A DNA stretch of 64,000 nt from Galaxea fascicularis. Lineage: Eukaryota > Cnidaria > Anthozoa > Scleractinia > Euphylliidae. The notes under the pieces were generated by a model, which saw only the letters and a list, made by a program, of their open reading frames with translations, did no database searches and was not told the DNA's origin. The DNA lies in assembly GCA_948470475.1 (NCBI GenBank), contig OX419344.1:20431725-20495724 (forward strand), written 5' to 3'. The position numbers and the translations under genes were made by a program. This document shows positions 35,411 through 48,736 of the stretch, piece by piece (the stretch's first letter is position 1; the number at the start of each line of letters is the position of its first letter).

Positions 35411-37917
35411 AATTAACCGAGAACTCTCAGTACAGGTAAAATATAAAAATGAAATGTACAGATCTCGCTTTGACTGATATTTATCTTAATTCATTGTGGC
35501 AACGTCACGTGAGGCGAAGAAGAAGTAGAGCGGTGTCGAGAATTCCCATAACCCAAGTGAAGCGTGTTTTACTTAAGAGCAAAAAAGTTCTGTATTAAGA
35601 TCAACAGACATACTTTTGTTTATTTGGGTCGGTCCAAATTCGAATTCAGTTCGGCGCAAAGTATGGCATCTGAACCGGGCCTAAGTTATAAGCTATGTTT
35701 TAAATTCAGTTTTAAACCTATACCTTCCAACTCTCACGCCTGCGGGTTGAAAACGTCGATCTCACGCCAAACGCACGCCCACGAGACCAATTTCTCAGGC
35801 CTGGTTGAAAAAATGTGATGTATCATAGCCTAACTGACACACTTTTCCAAAATACGAAAACTCAAACCAAAAACGAGCAAATGACGATTCTTTTCCTGAA
35901 ATATCTGAGTTTTGAAGGAAAGACACTGGGAACGAGGTTTTGTTCAGCGATACCCATCCTGGGGGAACATCTTCCGAAATCTTTGGGCGTCTTCGTAAGT
36001 CTTCGGACATCTTCGGAAATCTACGAATATGGTCGTGCCGTCATCGAAAATCCTGGTAGTCCCAAGACAAAAATCTCACACCTTTGAGTCAAAAAAGTTG
36101 CAGGTATATAAACCATTCGCGGTTTGGGAAACGTTGCTGAAAGGAGAATGAGCATTTTACGCATAGTTTAAGTCTTAGGATTAAATATTTAAGCGTACTG
36201 AACTACAGTAGAAATTTGCCTTCTGACTCTCATAATCAATTCTCTTTCCGGCTGAGTTTGCGTATGACATCAGTAAATGAAAATCACATCTTTGTTTTCG
36301 AATTGAACAGCGTGAAGTAAACTGCAGTTAATTGATTACCAGTTATCTTCTGTTTAAATATCTTCCAATCCTTTACTGATAGAAGTATTCATGTTTCTTG
36401 GATTTATTAAATAATAGGTATCTTAGAGGAATAGACCGCATGTGGCGTTGATTGGAAAAGGCTAGTCCAGCGACAAAAGGTTTTCTATAGCTTTATTTAT
36501 ATTACTGCAAATGAAGTCAGTGATGGTAAGGAGGGGGAAAGAACTTAAGCAGGTTGTTGCGGAGAACAACCAACTGAGCAACAGGTTGTTTTTGGTTTTC
36601 CAAAATCGCATAACTACACGACACAATCCGGGACACACGGGAATCATGGAAGCTGAGATTCAATGCAGTATTCTGTTCTGAAGCCAAGGAGCGAGACGCT
36701 CAAACAACGGCTAAACCAGAGCATCTTTCGATTCGTTCTCACGATACTAACAAACAATTTTCCAATGGCAAAAGAACATACTGCCCAGTAACTTCCCGAT
36801 TTGACTGGTCGCACTACTGAAACATAACGACGCTATAGAAAGTTACAGAAACATCAGACAAATAAATCACTCAAGATATTCTCTGGAAGTCAAAACTCAA
36901 AGCCGAAAAACTAACCACGAGGCCAATTTAGGTAAGATGTTTTACTGGTACCGCTAAATAACCTCAACATCGAAGCAAGATTTTGAGCTCATCGACTGAT
37001 TTACTGAACAAATTCCTTGAGAAAATTTCTCAGTTAAAGCGACTCCTCAATTTTTTGTGGTATTTCGTATGGATATAGTGCCCACAATGTTATTCTACGT
37101 ATGTGGTCGTTCGCTGGAACCAACAGTAAGTTCATACTTTAGCGCGCGCGGTTCATCGAGTTGTCTTTAATGTTTTATCGGAAATAATCGCCAGTAGCAA
37201 GGCTAATCTGGGAATGGAGCGCCCAGCGGTCGCTCAAGAAGTTATACATAAAATACAAGGGCTCTTCATAACATCGATACACGCACAGAAAGCAAGTGAA
37301 ACAACTGTTTTATAACAGGAACATGGCCGAGAGCAACCTCCAGGCCTAGGTCTTTCATTTCCCCACTCCTCTATGAAAGGTTGCGACGACTCTCTTGAAC
37401 TGTCATCGGTGAAGTGACTGATTGATAGACTGTCGTTACAAGTTTACTTTTGTACTGCTTTTCCGTCCTTTGTGCTGTTGTCTTTTTTGACTCGGGTTAA
37501 AGCCCAATCATTATCTGTTGACATCTATTTTTACTAATATAACCAGCTTTTTCTGTTTCCTGCGAGAGAGCAATAATTGAGCGACGGGAACAAAGAGAAA
37601 AAGGTACGGAGGAAGGGGGGGGAAGGGGGAAGGGATGGGGGAGGGGTAAATAGGGTAAAGGATATAGACCTTGGTAGGTAGCGTACTTGATGCTCCCCCC
37701 CCCACCTTTTTCATCAAGCAAGCCATTTAAATATTTAATGTAAGAGCAAGAATACAACACAAACAGCAGTGATAAAATTGTGAAGCCACGCATTGTGATA
37801 GCAACAACTTAACGTTTCCTTTGCTAAGCAAGGTACATTTTCGAGAGTAGCATGAACAGTCATCGCTTTTGACAACCAAATCTTTAGGGGGTCTTAAACC
37901 GATTATATATGTATGGG

Positions 37918-37976
37918 TTATTGACCAAGCGAGAGGTCAAGATGGCTGGATATTGGCCAAGTTCTTTTTTTGCGTG

Positions 37977-38009
<33 letters not shown>

Positions 38010-38070
38010 CTCGCAAAAAAAGAACGACGCCAATATCCAGCCATCTTGACCGAACAAGCTTGGTCAATAA
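37918..38070. mobile_element. Foldback MITE upstream of ACE-B
   Basis: The left arm starts TTATTGACCAAGC and the right arm ends GCTTGGTCAATAA. The arms share CAAGATGGCTGGATATTGG and TTTATGGACC. The loop is GAGACGAAGTCGA. The arms are about 70 bases long with a few mismatches. Confidence 0.85.
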
Positions 38071-38136
38071 AGGATTTATTATATGGGATAAGAGCCGGCT
38101 TCAGAGAAATTTTTCTTGCGGGACAAAGCGCGTAAT

Positions 38137-38150
38137 CCCGAGCGGGCAAG

Positions 38151-38174
<24 letters not shown>
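38137..38174. repeat. Perfect hairpin CCCGAGCGGGCAAGAT
   Basis: Perfect 16-base arms around a 6-base loop (CGCTCC). The same GCGGGCAAGATG phrase recurs inverted at about 38200-38215, so this is probably the core of another foldback element. Confidence 0.7.
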
Positions 38175-38184
<10 letters not shown>

Positions 38185-38623
38185 CAGCACGGGATTTGGT
38201 TCATCTTGCCCGCTCACGGAGCTACCCATATAATAAGGAGGGGTTATAATTTTGACTGAACAAATTACGGCGTGCCAAATAGTTTTGCAGCTTCGAAGTT
38301 ATGGCTGAGGCATGTGTTAATTTTAATTAGGCCACTTTACAAAACAGTATTTTGTGAAAAAATGGTTAGCTAGTGTGTAGTTGTTGATCTTTGTTTATCT
38401 TGTACCTTTTGTCAGTGTCTAAGACGTCAGTCGGCAGATTGCATCACAAAGCACTTGCTAATTTTCATCAATGGTTGTTCAATTCAAAGTGACAGTTTGG
38501 TAATTTGATTTATTACAGGGTGCCGCTCCGAGCAAAAAGAGATATCTCCAAAGCCAAGGGGCAAGGTTTCAGAGACGCCCACCGATTTGTTCCGGCCCGT
38601 AAAGTCCACAATCCTGCTCGAAA

Positions 38624-41600
38624 ATGCAGCCAAAAATTGCGTTTTTCCTTGTTCTTGTATCGGTTTCCCCTCCTTTTCTTTGTTCCGCAGCGTTTGATCA
38701 AGCTGAGGAGGACAAGGCGTTAGCATTTCTTAAAAAATTCAACATTGAGACGCCGATTGAGGACAACAAGTCCACCGTTGCTTCGTGGAATTATGCAACA
38801 AACATCACCGATCACAACAAGAATCTGAGGACCAAGGCAAGCCTCGCCTTCTCCGCATTTTACAAGCAGATGCGACTCAATGCGTCACAGTTCGACGTTG
38901 AAACGCTGTCCAAAGACACCAAACGGCAAATCAAGTTCATTACTTCAACAGCGACATCTACGAACCCAGATGTGGTGAAAGAGGTCACTGAGTTGGAGTC
39001 GACGATGGAAGGCATCTACAGCACTGGTAAAGTTGAGGATAAAGGTGGCAAAATGTTAGAGCTTGATCCGGATTTGTATGCTATCATGTCAGATTCTCGC
39101 GACTATGACCGGTTGTTATTCGCATGGAAAGGTTGGCGGGACGCGGTCGGGCCGCGGCTACGGTCCCACTACAAAAAGTTTGTTGACCTCGAAAACCAAG
39201 GCGCCAAAGAAAATGGCTGGAAGGACATCGGCGAATACTGGCGATCGTGGTATGAGGTTGATGATTTGGAAGGCATGGTAGAAGAGTTCTGGGATAAACT
39301 AAAGCCCTTGTACCAAGAGCTTCACGCTTATGTGAGGTACAAGCTTAGCAAGAAGTATAGTCAGATTTCCAAAACGGGTCCCATCCCGGCCCATCTTCTT
39401 GGAAACATGTGGGCGCAATCGTGGGTGAACATTTACGATCTGGTGGAGCCATACAAGGACAGGCCTAGTCTCGATGTGACGGCTAGCATGGTAAAGCAGA
39501 ACTATACAGCGGTGAAGATGGTGCGGCTCGCCGAATCGTTCTTCACGTCCATCGGCCTCAAGGCGCTCCCGCCGTCTTTCCACACGAATTCCATGATCAC
39601 GAAGCCTAAAGATAGAGACGTGATTTGTCACGCTTCAGCCTGGGATTTCGCTGTCAACCGGGACGTACGGTAAGAATAGATTGATGATCGTTTCCTTATT
39701 ACGGGGTGGATTACGGAGGGGGGGGGGGGTGCCTATCTAAGGAGAAGGGGCCAAGGAAGATTTCTATAGGATCCTGGTAATGTCATCTGGAAAAGTAAAA
39801 TATCAAGATGGTATAACTCCGGAACAGCATCAGTAAATATGCTATCCTGATAGGATTGTCCCCGAAAAGGTCGGCAGGATATATCAAATTTCTCCAGAGC
39901 TAACAGCGTTTGTTAGAGTTGCCACCCCAAGTTTTAATCTTAAATGGCCAACGCAAATTATCAGAATACCGTGTAATGATCAAATACGCGCTACTAAACT
40001 TAAATAAGAAAAGAAAAGGATTCCTCACAGTTTTTACTCGTTTTTTGCCGTTTTCTTAGTCACGAAAATTTGCGATAGTACTTGCGCCGGCTCTCTTTTG
40101 ACAAAATATGCCTGGACTTAACTCTATGCAAAAAATAATGTCAAAGCTTTGATTTGTACGGTCTTTAAAGGGAATAACTTCTACATCTGATTAAGTGTGA
40201 AGTTTAGGCCCGGCAAAAAAAATTAAATGACAGCGCGTCAGGTTGCGCATCGCAAATTTGCACCTTTTTCATTTGCAACTTCGTCATTGCGTCACCACTG
40301 TGCTAACAAGTCAGTTGTCTTGACTGGTTCAATAGCAGATAACTAGCTCGATGAGACAAAATATTTAGTTTTAATTACTGTAACAGTTTGAAAACAGCGT
40401 CGTTTTATTTTGAAAGGACAAGTCCGTTTTATTCTCAAATCAGTAACTGTTTATTCAAACAAACCTGTTCTTTCTTTCTTTCTTGTCATAAATACAGATT
40501 TCGTGACCTTTGGCTGCTTTTAAAACCCATTCTGTCTGCTTGTATATATAAGATCTTTGCCCTTCGAGACTTTTTGGCGGACGTAAATCCTGTTAGTACA
40601 CACCGAACGTCATGTGCGTGAGAAAGTTGTTTCTCAAAATCCGAAGACGGATCTCTGTTCCACTTAAAGTTTACTTTCATGTACACACAGGGTTTGACGC
40701 TTTTAACGGAACCGTGTCTTTACAAAAAGTGTACGCCTGCGTACCCTGACAGGAAAATGGAGCTGTCTCCTAAGTGGAGTCATTTGCATGATCACATTCT
40801 GGAGCAGTCCCAAAAAAAATACGTAGACAATTACAATCGGATCTCCGCTTGAGGAAATCTTCTGTAACTGGACACTAATTGGACAGCGAACAACGGTTCC
40901 GGTGATTTCTCCATCGAAACTCTACATTTACAGCAACCTCCCGTTAACTGTCGTCTCTTTTAAGCGGGATGCTTCTTAGACACACCATGGTCTTACTCTC
41001 AAAAGAAGAGCTAAAAAAGGTAGTCACTCCATTTATATATACCCTATTACACCTCTTTTGATTTTATCCCTTTAGTTAGGGACAGCTTTCCCAACGTCCA
41101 GTTTCTAAAACATCAGATGTTTTTTTTTTTTTTTCATTTAAACATTTTATTCATGCAACGTAGTCGTGTGCATTAGAAATTAAAACGGGCTGACTCTAAC
41201 AAGTACAAGGGGTGGAACAGAGAATTAACTCTGAAGTGTAAATTCAAGTGCTAAGATAAACCCATGAAAACCCACTGGGCGTTAGCCCTAGTAAAGGGTA
41301 TCAGGGAACCACACGAGGCAAAGAAAAAATTCTTATGACCTCGGGAATCGAACGAATCGTTCGAATCGTGGGAACATATATACATACATATATACATACA
41401 CATATATATATGACTCTAACAAGGTTTGTTTCTGGGGAAAAACAAAATTCTTCCGGGAATTTGGAGATTTTGGCGGGAATGTAGAGACTCGGGAATTTTC
41501 CTGGGAAGAGATGACATAGTTCTGGGATATCAATTGCAAGGAAAAAAATGAAGTTTGGCATTTCCACAAAAGTGTAACCACAAATATCGGGGAGATCTTC

Positions 41601-44458
41601 CGAATTTCCGGGCGGAATCAAAGTTACCATAGTATTGCTCAAACAACCTTTGTTGGGTTGCACCCCCTCCCCTCCCTACCCCCCCCCCCCTCTCTCTCTC
41701 TCTCTCTCGAGATCGTTTACGCCCTCCCGTACTCTCTAAGAGATTGGAAAAAACTATGTAGTCCTTGCCCCAAAAAGCGGGCAATTGTTATTATGTTATA
41801 AAGAAATGCTCTTAGCTTCTCAGTGATAGAGACTGCCTTGACCATTTTTGTAATTTTTAATTATGCTGATTTTCATTTTTAGAATCAAACAATGCACCAA
41901 CATCAACCACAATGACTTGGTAACCACTCATCACGAGTTGGGCCATATTCAGTATTACCTGCAGTACTGGGATCAGCCGTATGAGTTCCGGACTGGTGCC
42001 AACCCAGGATTCCATGAAGCTGTCGGCGACGTAATGTCACTGTCGGTTGACACACCTCAGCACTTGAAGAAGATTGGTTTGTTAGAAGATGTCAGTAATG
42101 ACACAGGTAAGGAAATACTCTGGTCAGCCTACGCACGGTGCCTCCTTACATTAACTCTGTAAAACCTTAGAGTTCTTAGCATCAAATTTCTCCTTGTAAT
42201 ATCGACGCTTCATAAAACAGATTGGTCACGAGAATTCAGGACAGGATCACAAGATGAATTTGCTTGATATTTTAGCAATTTCTCCCTACTACAATTTGCG
42301 AATTGATTGACCTCGCGCTTCAATTCGGGCGTAACACATTGATATTTCCGAAGAAATGTCACTTCTGCTGGACCAGCCCTTATTTTTTTTCTTAGTTATA
42401 GGAAAGAGAGCGAAAGAAAAGAGCGCGCGAGTTCAGCCCGCGTGTCCCGTCTACGCGTGGGAGGCAAGTTGGCGCGTGATCGCGTGTTTCGCGCTTTGCA
42501 ATACGTAGAAAAATATGTGAGAGACTGCTTGTTGTCTGTGTTTTATTTTTTATTGCATTAGTGACACTAAGTACAAATCTTACTTTTGAAATCTTTGTTC
42601 TTTTTTCTAAGAATCTGACATCAACGCCTTGATGAAGATGGCCTTGCGAAAGATCGCGTTCCTGCCGTTCGGATTTCTGATCGACCAGTGGCGCTGGAAA
42701 GTCTTCAGTGGAAAAATAACCGAGGAGAACTACAACGCTGAATGGTGGAAACTGAGGACTAAGTACCAGGGAATTAAACCCCCAGTGGAGCGATCAGAAA
42801 AATACTTCGATCCTGGATGCAAATATCACATTCCTGCCAATACACCATACATCAGGTTCAGCAGCCCCCCCCCCCCCCCTCTTCTTCTCTCCTTTCCCCT
42901 ATACCCCCACGTTACACATCTTTTTCTGAATTATTTTCTGGTTGAAATCCCCCCTTCTCTCCTTCTTCCTGGCCAAAAACGCGCTTAATCTCGTGAACCA
43001 TCAATCCCTAACTGAGACGTTGGAAGTATTTAATCCTTTAACCCCTAAGAATGTGACCAATGTCTAATTTCTCAATATAGTAACTCTGCTCAATCAATCA
43101 TAATTGTTGTGAGAAAAAGGAAGTGATCAACTAGTGATAACTGAAGTTCTTGATTGGTCTACAAATTCTCCCCATCAATACCATAGAAAATGAATGGACA
43201 ACAGTATGGAGAATATAGATGCTGATATTTTGCCTTTCGTGGAGGCGTATATTGAAAAGGCTTTCAAAAATCGCCTTTTGATCGCCCTGTTTAAAAGACT
43301 AACAAACTTTCCTCTCCTTCCCAAGGTACTTCATGAGCTTTGTATTGCAGTTCCAGTTCCACAAAGCCGCCTGCAAGGAAGCGGGACATACGGGACCTCT
43401 GCACACCTGTTCCATTTACAACTCCAGGAGAGCGGGATCAAAGATTGGGTGAGGTCATAACGCGTAGTCTAGTACTTACAGAATAGGGAGTTTAAGAAAC
43501 GAGGATGGCGACGGCAATGAGAACGTCATTTAAAAATATAACTTCTGGTTTTTGTAACTCTTTAATTCGCAATCATTCCAATTTGTTAAACTTGGAAAAT
43601 GATGGAGAACTCTCCAGGAACTAAGTCACTATGAACGATGTCAAAGCAAGAAAAAAGGAAGAGGATTTTGCCGTCATGCGCTTACGTTCTCGAGAAAAAC
43701 CTAAAGTTTTCGCCAATCCTGGATTAAGATATTTGCCTTTCAAACAACCGGGCCAAGGGCGACAACGTCTTTCAACTATAATATTTAGGGGGAGCCATGG
43801 CTAGACCGAGGTAAGTTTGTCATTGTTGACTTGTGGGTAGAGCTTTTGATTGACACTGTTCTCCTTCCTCATGGGTAGAGAATTTTACATGTTTTTGGCG
43901 AACATGAAACGCTCGCTCTTTGGCCTCCCCTATGTCCGTTAATTTAAGAATAATAGGCGCATAACTCACGAGGATGTTCCCTCAGTAAGTTCTATGTTGC
44001 TACGTTGGGGTTTACCAACAGTACTCGGCCAGGACCTGGGTCCCTACCCCTGTCTTAAGCCAACAAGTTATGATAAGTTAACAAGGGAGTGTAACAGTTT
44101 CCCAGATACTGACATTGATCCGAGTACTCTAACATTCAAAATAGTAATTAATACGTTATTTATTCATCAATATTTTTTGTGGCTTTAATTTAGCGAGATG
44201 CTGGCGATGGGAAAGAGCCAACCTTGGCCAGAAGCCCTAAAGAAGCTGACCGGAAGTTCAACGCTCGATGTTGATGCTCTCTTTGACTACTTCAAACCTC
44301 TCCGTGCTTGGATGGAGGAGCAGCGCAAGACGATAGGTTACCCCGGTCCAGGATGGGATGATGACGATCAACCCCCAACTGCTGGGATGCCCTCGCTCGT
44401 CCCAACTTTGTTCAGCGTGTTTGTCGTGTTGTTTACTCTGATTGCGTTCTTCTGGTGA
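38624..44458 (+). CDS. ACE: Angiotensin-converting enzyme B (peptidase M2, complete active site)
   Basis: A zinc dipeptidyl carboxypeptidase that removes C-terminal dipeptides from small peptides at the cell surface or in secretions. Five exons: 38624-39669, 41883-42106, 42612-42855, 43326-43448, 44194-44458; 1902 nt, 633 aa. ATG 38624 starts a signal peptide ([14 protein letters not shown] to FLCSA). Active-site features are all present: CHASAW (His 39629), HELGH (41932-41946), HEAVGD with the third zinc ligand Glu (42012-42029), Lys and His in CKYHIP (42821) and PYIRYF spanning exons 3-4. It ends in a hydrophobic stretch ([21 protein letters not shown]) with no cytoplasmic tail, pointing to a GPI anchor or tail anchor. 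Exons 2-4 are 224, 244 and 123 nt, exactly as in ACE-A, with equal phases, so the two arose by tandem duplication. Confidence 0.95.
39670..41882. other. ACE-B intron 1: content
   Basis: No gene. A G-run lies at about 39720-39730, a T-run at about 41119-41134, a TATACATA-type repeat at about 41375-41410, a dispersed element at about 41440-41660 and a CT-repeat at about 41690-41708. Confidence 0.6.
41440..41660. repeat. Dispersed element, copy 2
   Basis: Shares ordered blocks with 5365-5540 (TCTGGGATAT, AAGTTTGGCATTT, ATCTTCCGAATTTC, CAAAGTTACC). It is extended upstream by GGGAATTT-like repeats related to the TTCGG arrays. Confidence 0.45.
42107..44193. other. ACE-B introns 2-4: content
   Basis: Introns 42107-42611, 42856-43325 and 43449-44193. 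The second has a C-run at its start (about 42866-42879) and, from about 43037, a relative of the CCTTTAACTCCC MITE family. Nothing else is recognised. Confidence 0.5.
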
Positions 44459-46490
44459 ACTTGTTGGCGGCTTTAAAGCGATGTTGCACTACAAAACACG
44501 AGAAAACGAACGAGAGAGCAAAATCCCCATATATGGAGCTCTATCTGATGTTTTTAAAATACGTTTTAGTGCAAGGTTATACGGCATGATATTTTCAGTG
44601 GCAGTTCCTTGTTGATCAGTTTTGAATGCATTCTGCGTAATGAATTCTAATTAGCAGGCGCTGGAGTGAAATTGGGGCAAGAGTAGGAGTGACCGACGCG
44701 AGAAAGGAGACACGAGAGAAAGAAGACGTGCGAGGAGGAGAAAAAAGTTGCAATCTCTCCTCCTCTTGTGTGTCCTTCTTGCGCGCGCAGTTCTAGCCCA
44801 TACCTCATTTTTCGCCACTTCCACAAACCTAGCGTTCTGTAATTCAAGGTTCGTGTATAGCTGCTTGACCGTTTGTTGATTCAAAAATACACCGCAGTTT
44901 TCATCAATATTGTAACCACCAGGAAAAGGTCTTCTAGCTCAAATACCTCCGAAACAAGCTCCGAGCAAATTATAACCGAGTTTTATTTGTTGCGCGAGCC
45001 ACGCGGACTTATGAAAATGAGACGTAGCGGTGTATTTGCTCTCTCTTTCTTTTTCCAGTTTTGCGAGACCATCGCTGACAGTAAACGATACCTTTTAATC
45101 ACTTGCTTGTCTTTTAATTTGACATTTGACAAGCAATAGTCTGAAATTACAGTAGAAGCTGCATTAGTCGTGCAGGCATTAGGATGTATAGAAGGTTGGT
45201 ATACGTTAGAAGAGATTATGAATCAGTCTTATTGTCGTTTGAATCAGCTCTGAGTCATAGGTTAATAGTCTTTAGTTTTCTATACCCTTTTAGAAGAAAT
45301 AATGATTCGTAGATCACTTTTGAGTCCACAATATTTCCGAAAACATTGTACGCGGACCCATACAAATAAAGATGACAGAATAAACAACAGATACTTATGA
45401 AACTGTGTGTGCTTAATCCTGTCAAACCCTGTCCTTGCATCTGGATATCTAGACGATGTGATACCTCTATGTAAGGCATAGACCTATGTTTCTATGGACA
45501 CCCTGTACTTCTTCATCTAATCTCTGCCGTGAACAAGTTCAGTGACGAGACAAATGGTATCATGGAAAACATTAGAGACAAGGGTTTTAAGCTAGTCTGT
45601 AATAGGGTCCATATCTCATGTGATGATCTATCGCATTGCCTCATCTCCCCATCCCCCTCGCACGCGCTCTTACGCGCTCAAAATTCCCCTCTCCCTCCCC
45701 TTCGAACGCCGGCCAAGCAGGCTAAAGCTGAAGTTCGATTAAATGCGTAGCGCAGATCATGGTTGATAAGAAATAAATGAGGAAACCTTTTGAAGATGCG
45801 GCAAATGCCACCTAAGAAGAGGTAGCAGCCTCGAAACGTTTGGCTTTTCGTTCCACTTTTGGCCTCCAAACAAAGCAGAATAAACAAACAAAATACTTAT
45901 ATCATGATGAAAGTGGCTATGAGCTACTGAACTCGGAAAGTAACGGCTGAAACCACTCTCATCTCGGTTAAATTGTTTCGAAACAAATTTCCCTTTCATC
46001 TATTCTGTTCATCCCAGACAATAGCAAGCTGACTTTCCTTCAATGTTTCTTAGACTTAAGTAGTATCTTGGTCTTTCATTTGGCCGATCAGTTTGCGATC
46101 GAATTTCATGGTTGGAATTTTAGGTCTTACACATGCAGAACACTTGTCAAGAGCGCAGGAGCCCATTACCCTGCCAAGAGCTACTATGCACAAGTCGGAT
46201 ATAACAGGAAGAGTCATTTTCGCTACACATTCATTTCTTAGCTGTTTGTTACAAATCACGGTATTTTTTCGCAGCTAGTTTTGTATTTCATTCACTTTTA
46301 CCAGAGTACGAATCACAGACCGAACTTACCTACTGCAAGACACTCGCGAGAGTCCTCGCGAGATTCTGGTCAGCAGTGTCACTTGATTAGATGTCATGCG
46401 CATACCGGTTCACGTGCGTTAGTGCGCCTGGTAAAAATTGTATTAGAACAATTAGAACACGGTACCGAATGTGATGATTCAACGCAAAAA
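44459..46490. other. Intergenic region between ACE-B and GFM1
   Basis: No gene recognised. AATAAA occurs at about 45364, and a GAATAAAC near 45880 follows GCAGCCTCGAAACGTTTGGC, a phrase resembling the 3' ends of retroelements. A half-copy of the micro-element (CAGGAGCCCAT) is at about 46158. The GFM1 promoter should lie in the last few hundred bases. Confidence 0.5.
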
Positions 46491-48543
46491 ATGGGTTTAA
46501 CCACGCTGATAATTCAACGATGTGGACGCCACTTTCTAAATCGTCAGGTGAGATCTATAGCTCCACCATTTTGTTCACCTTTCGTCCATTTTGACGAAGA
46601 TCAACCCTTTACCCTTGGATGCGTTATGCAACGCTGTTCTGACATGTTCAGATAAATCTGAAAGTCTGAATTTTGTGGATCAATCTGAATTTGGTTGAGC
46701 GATCTGTTTTAAAAATTTGAACGAGTTAATGTTGCCTTGTGTTCGCTCCTCTCCAACACTGTAAAGGCCTACTTGTTCATTGACGTAGTTTTGAATTAAC
46801 ATGGCAACATCCGAGGATTACTATCCAAGCTCGCCTTCCCCCCTCCTCCCTCCCCTGTCCCCCCCCCCCCCGACTGAAACATTACATGTACATGTAACTT
46901 TGTTGTGTTTATGATAATGACTGGAATTGATCATAGATTTTGCCACAAATTTTGCAGGCTTGGGTTTTGACAAGGCGGATGTTATCATCCGAAACCGTGG
47001 TAAGTTTTCCTAAAATAGATGATCGATGGAACGGATTTTGATGCCCTGGAACAAATCAATTCATTCTGATTTCTGGAAGTTAAGATGCCGTAATTATGAT
47101 ATATTAACTGAACTTCCTCTTTTGATTGTGTTTGGTACAGTTGTTTTTCAAAAGTGCAGTTTGATAGTATAAGATAAATTTACATGATAATCCACTTTTG
47201 ACTTTGTTATGTTTTTGTTTTCACCCGAAGGATGTATCAGCAATCAGAAATATTGGTGTCTCTGCACATATAGACTCAGGAAAGACCACTCTAACTGAGC
47301 GACTTCTATTTTACACTGGACGAATAAACCACATGCATGAGGTTTGTGATCACTTAGATTACACAGGGCTGTCTAGTGGACAAAAATGTCCAAAACTTAT
47401 TTATTATTTAACATATTAATTATTATTCATAATTAATACAGTATATAATACTAACAGCAATGTTTTAAATGAGGGGGTGGCACCAAGCTAACTCCAGCTA
47501 GGTTAATTAGGGTGACCTTTAAATGAAAATAAAACCGAAAAAGTGTACATTACAAAGTAAAAGAAGATAACAACACTTACAGTTAAAATTCATGAACTCC
47601 TTTTAAAAATGTCCTAAAATGATTAAGGTCTAGTGTTCTTGCATACAGCTGTAAGATGGTACAGCATAGGTCATTCCATAATTATTTCTTTTTATTTTGC
47701 CTGACCAGGTTCGAGGCAAGGACAATGTAGGAGCAACTATGGATTTTATGGATCTTGAAAGAGAGAGAGGAATCACCATACAGGTAAAAGATCAGTTCAG
47801 TCTTGAAATCCAAACACAGTGGCACATGGTATAATCTGCACTTACAATGTACTTGAATAATTTTGGTGCCAGATTACTTGAGTTGGTAGAGTACACAAAA
47901 GCAGTACTGTATTTAACCAGCGTTGATTCATGTGCTGGACTATTGTTTCTTCTTTTTCTAGTCAGCGGCAACATATATTGATTGGAAAGACATCAATATC
48001 AACATCATTGACACACCAGGTAATATGGCATTGGGTAATCTATGCTTTACAGTACGCTTCGCTTTTGCCCTTCTCTTTTCTGCTCAGTGTCCTCTTTCCC
48101 ATTAGTCCATCTGTGGTTTGTTTGTGAGTGAAGCTACGAAAACAATGTATACATAAAAAGCCTAGAGACTTACCTGAAAACCTCATAGTTCATTTAGGCT
48201 CTAGGCATTTCTTTTATTCATCCTTATATATTTTTAAAATATTATAAAAAGATTAAACACAAATTCATTAGAATAAAATGTATGTATATTCTCTGTAACA
48301 AGAATTTCTAAGTGAAATGCAAATAAAATTGTTGTTGTTGTTGTTATAACACACCTTTGAATAGTACCAAACTAAACAAAAGTTAAAGTATTTCCATAGT
48401 GTGATCAGCTGCAAAGAACAAAAACACATTTTTACGTGTAGTTTACCTTTACAATTTTATGTTTCCTCAAACATTTTGTATGCATAAAACACCTGTCACT
48501 TGTCACAGTGTGATTAACCCTTTAACTCCTGATAGTGCCAAAT

Positions 48544-48596
<53 letters not shown>

Positions 48597-48683
48597 AGAA
48601 CCCCTTGGGAGTTAAAGGGTTAACCACATCTTAACCCAAAAACTATGTCCCCATTAACCCTTTAACTCCCAATAGTGCCAAAT

Positions 48684-48736
<53 letters not shown>

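Larger units (their letters stand above)
31884..38623. other. Region between the two ACE genes
   Basis: 6.7 kb with no recognised gene. It contains the foldback elements at 32693-32815, 37918-38070 and 38137-38174, a short inverted pair around ATTGGTC (about 33868-33932), a retrotransposon-like tail near 35300-35410 and a TTCGG-type stretch at about 35965-36050. CTGCCGGCCATTTAG recurs at about 33350 and 33386. The open frame at about 34754-35302 shows no family motif. Upstream ACE-B sequences include ATTTATTACAG at 38509-38519, possibly an acceptor for a 5' UTR exon. Confidence 0.55.
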
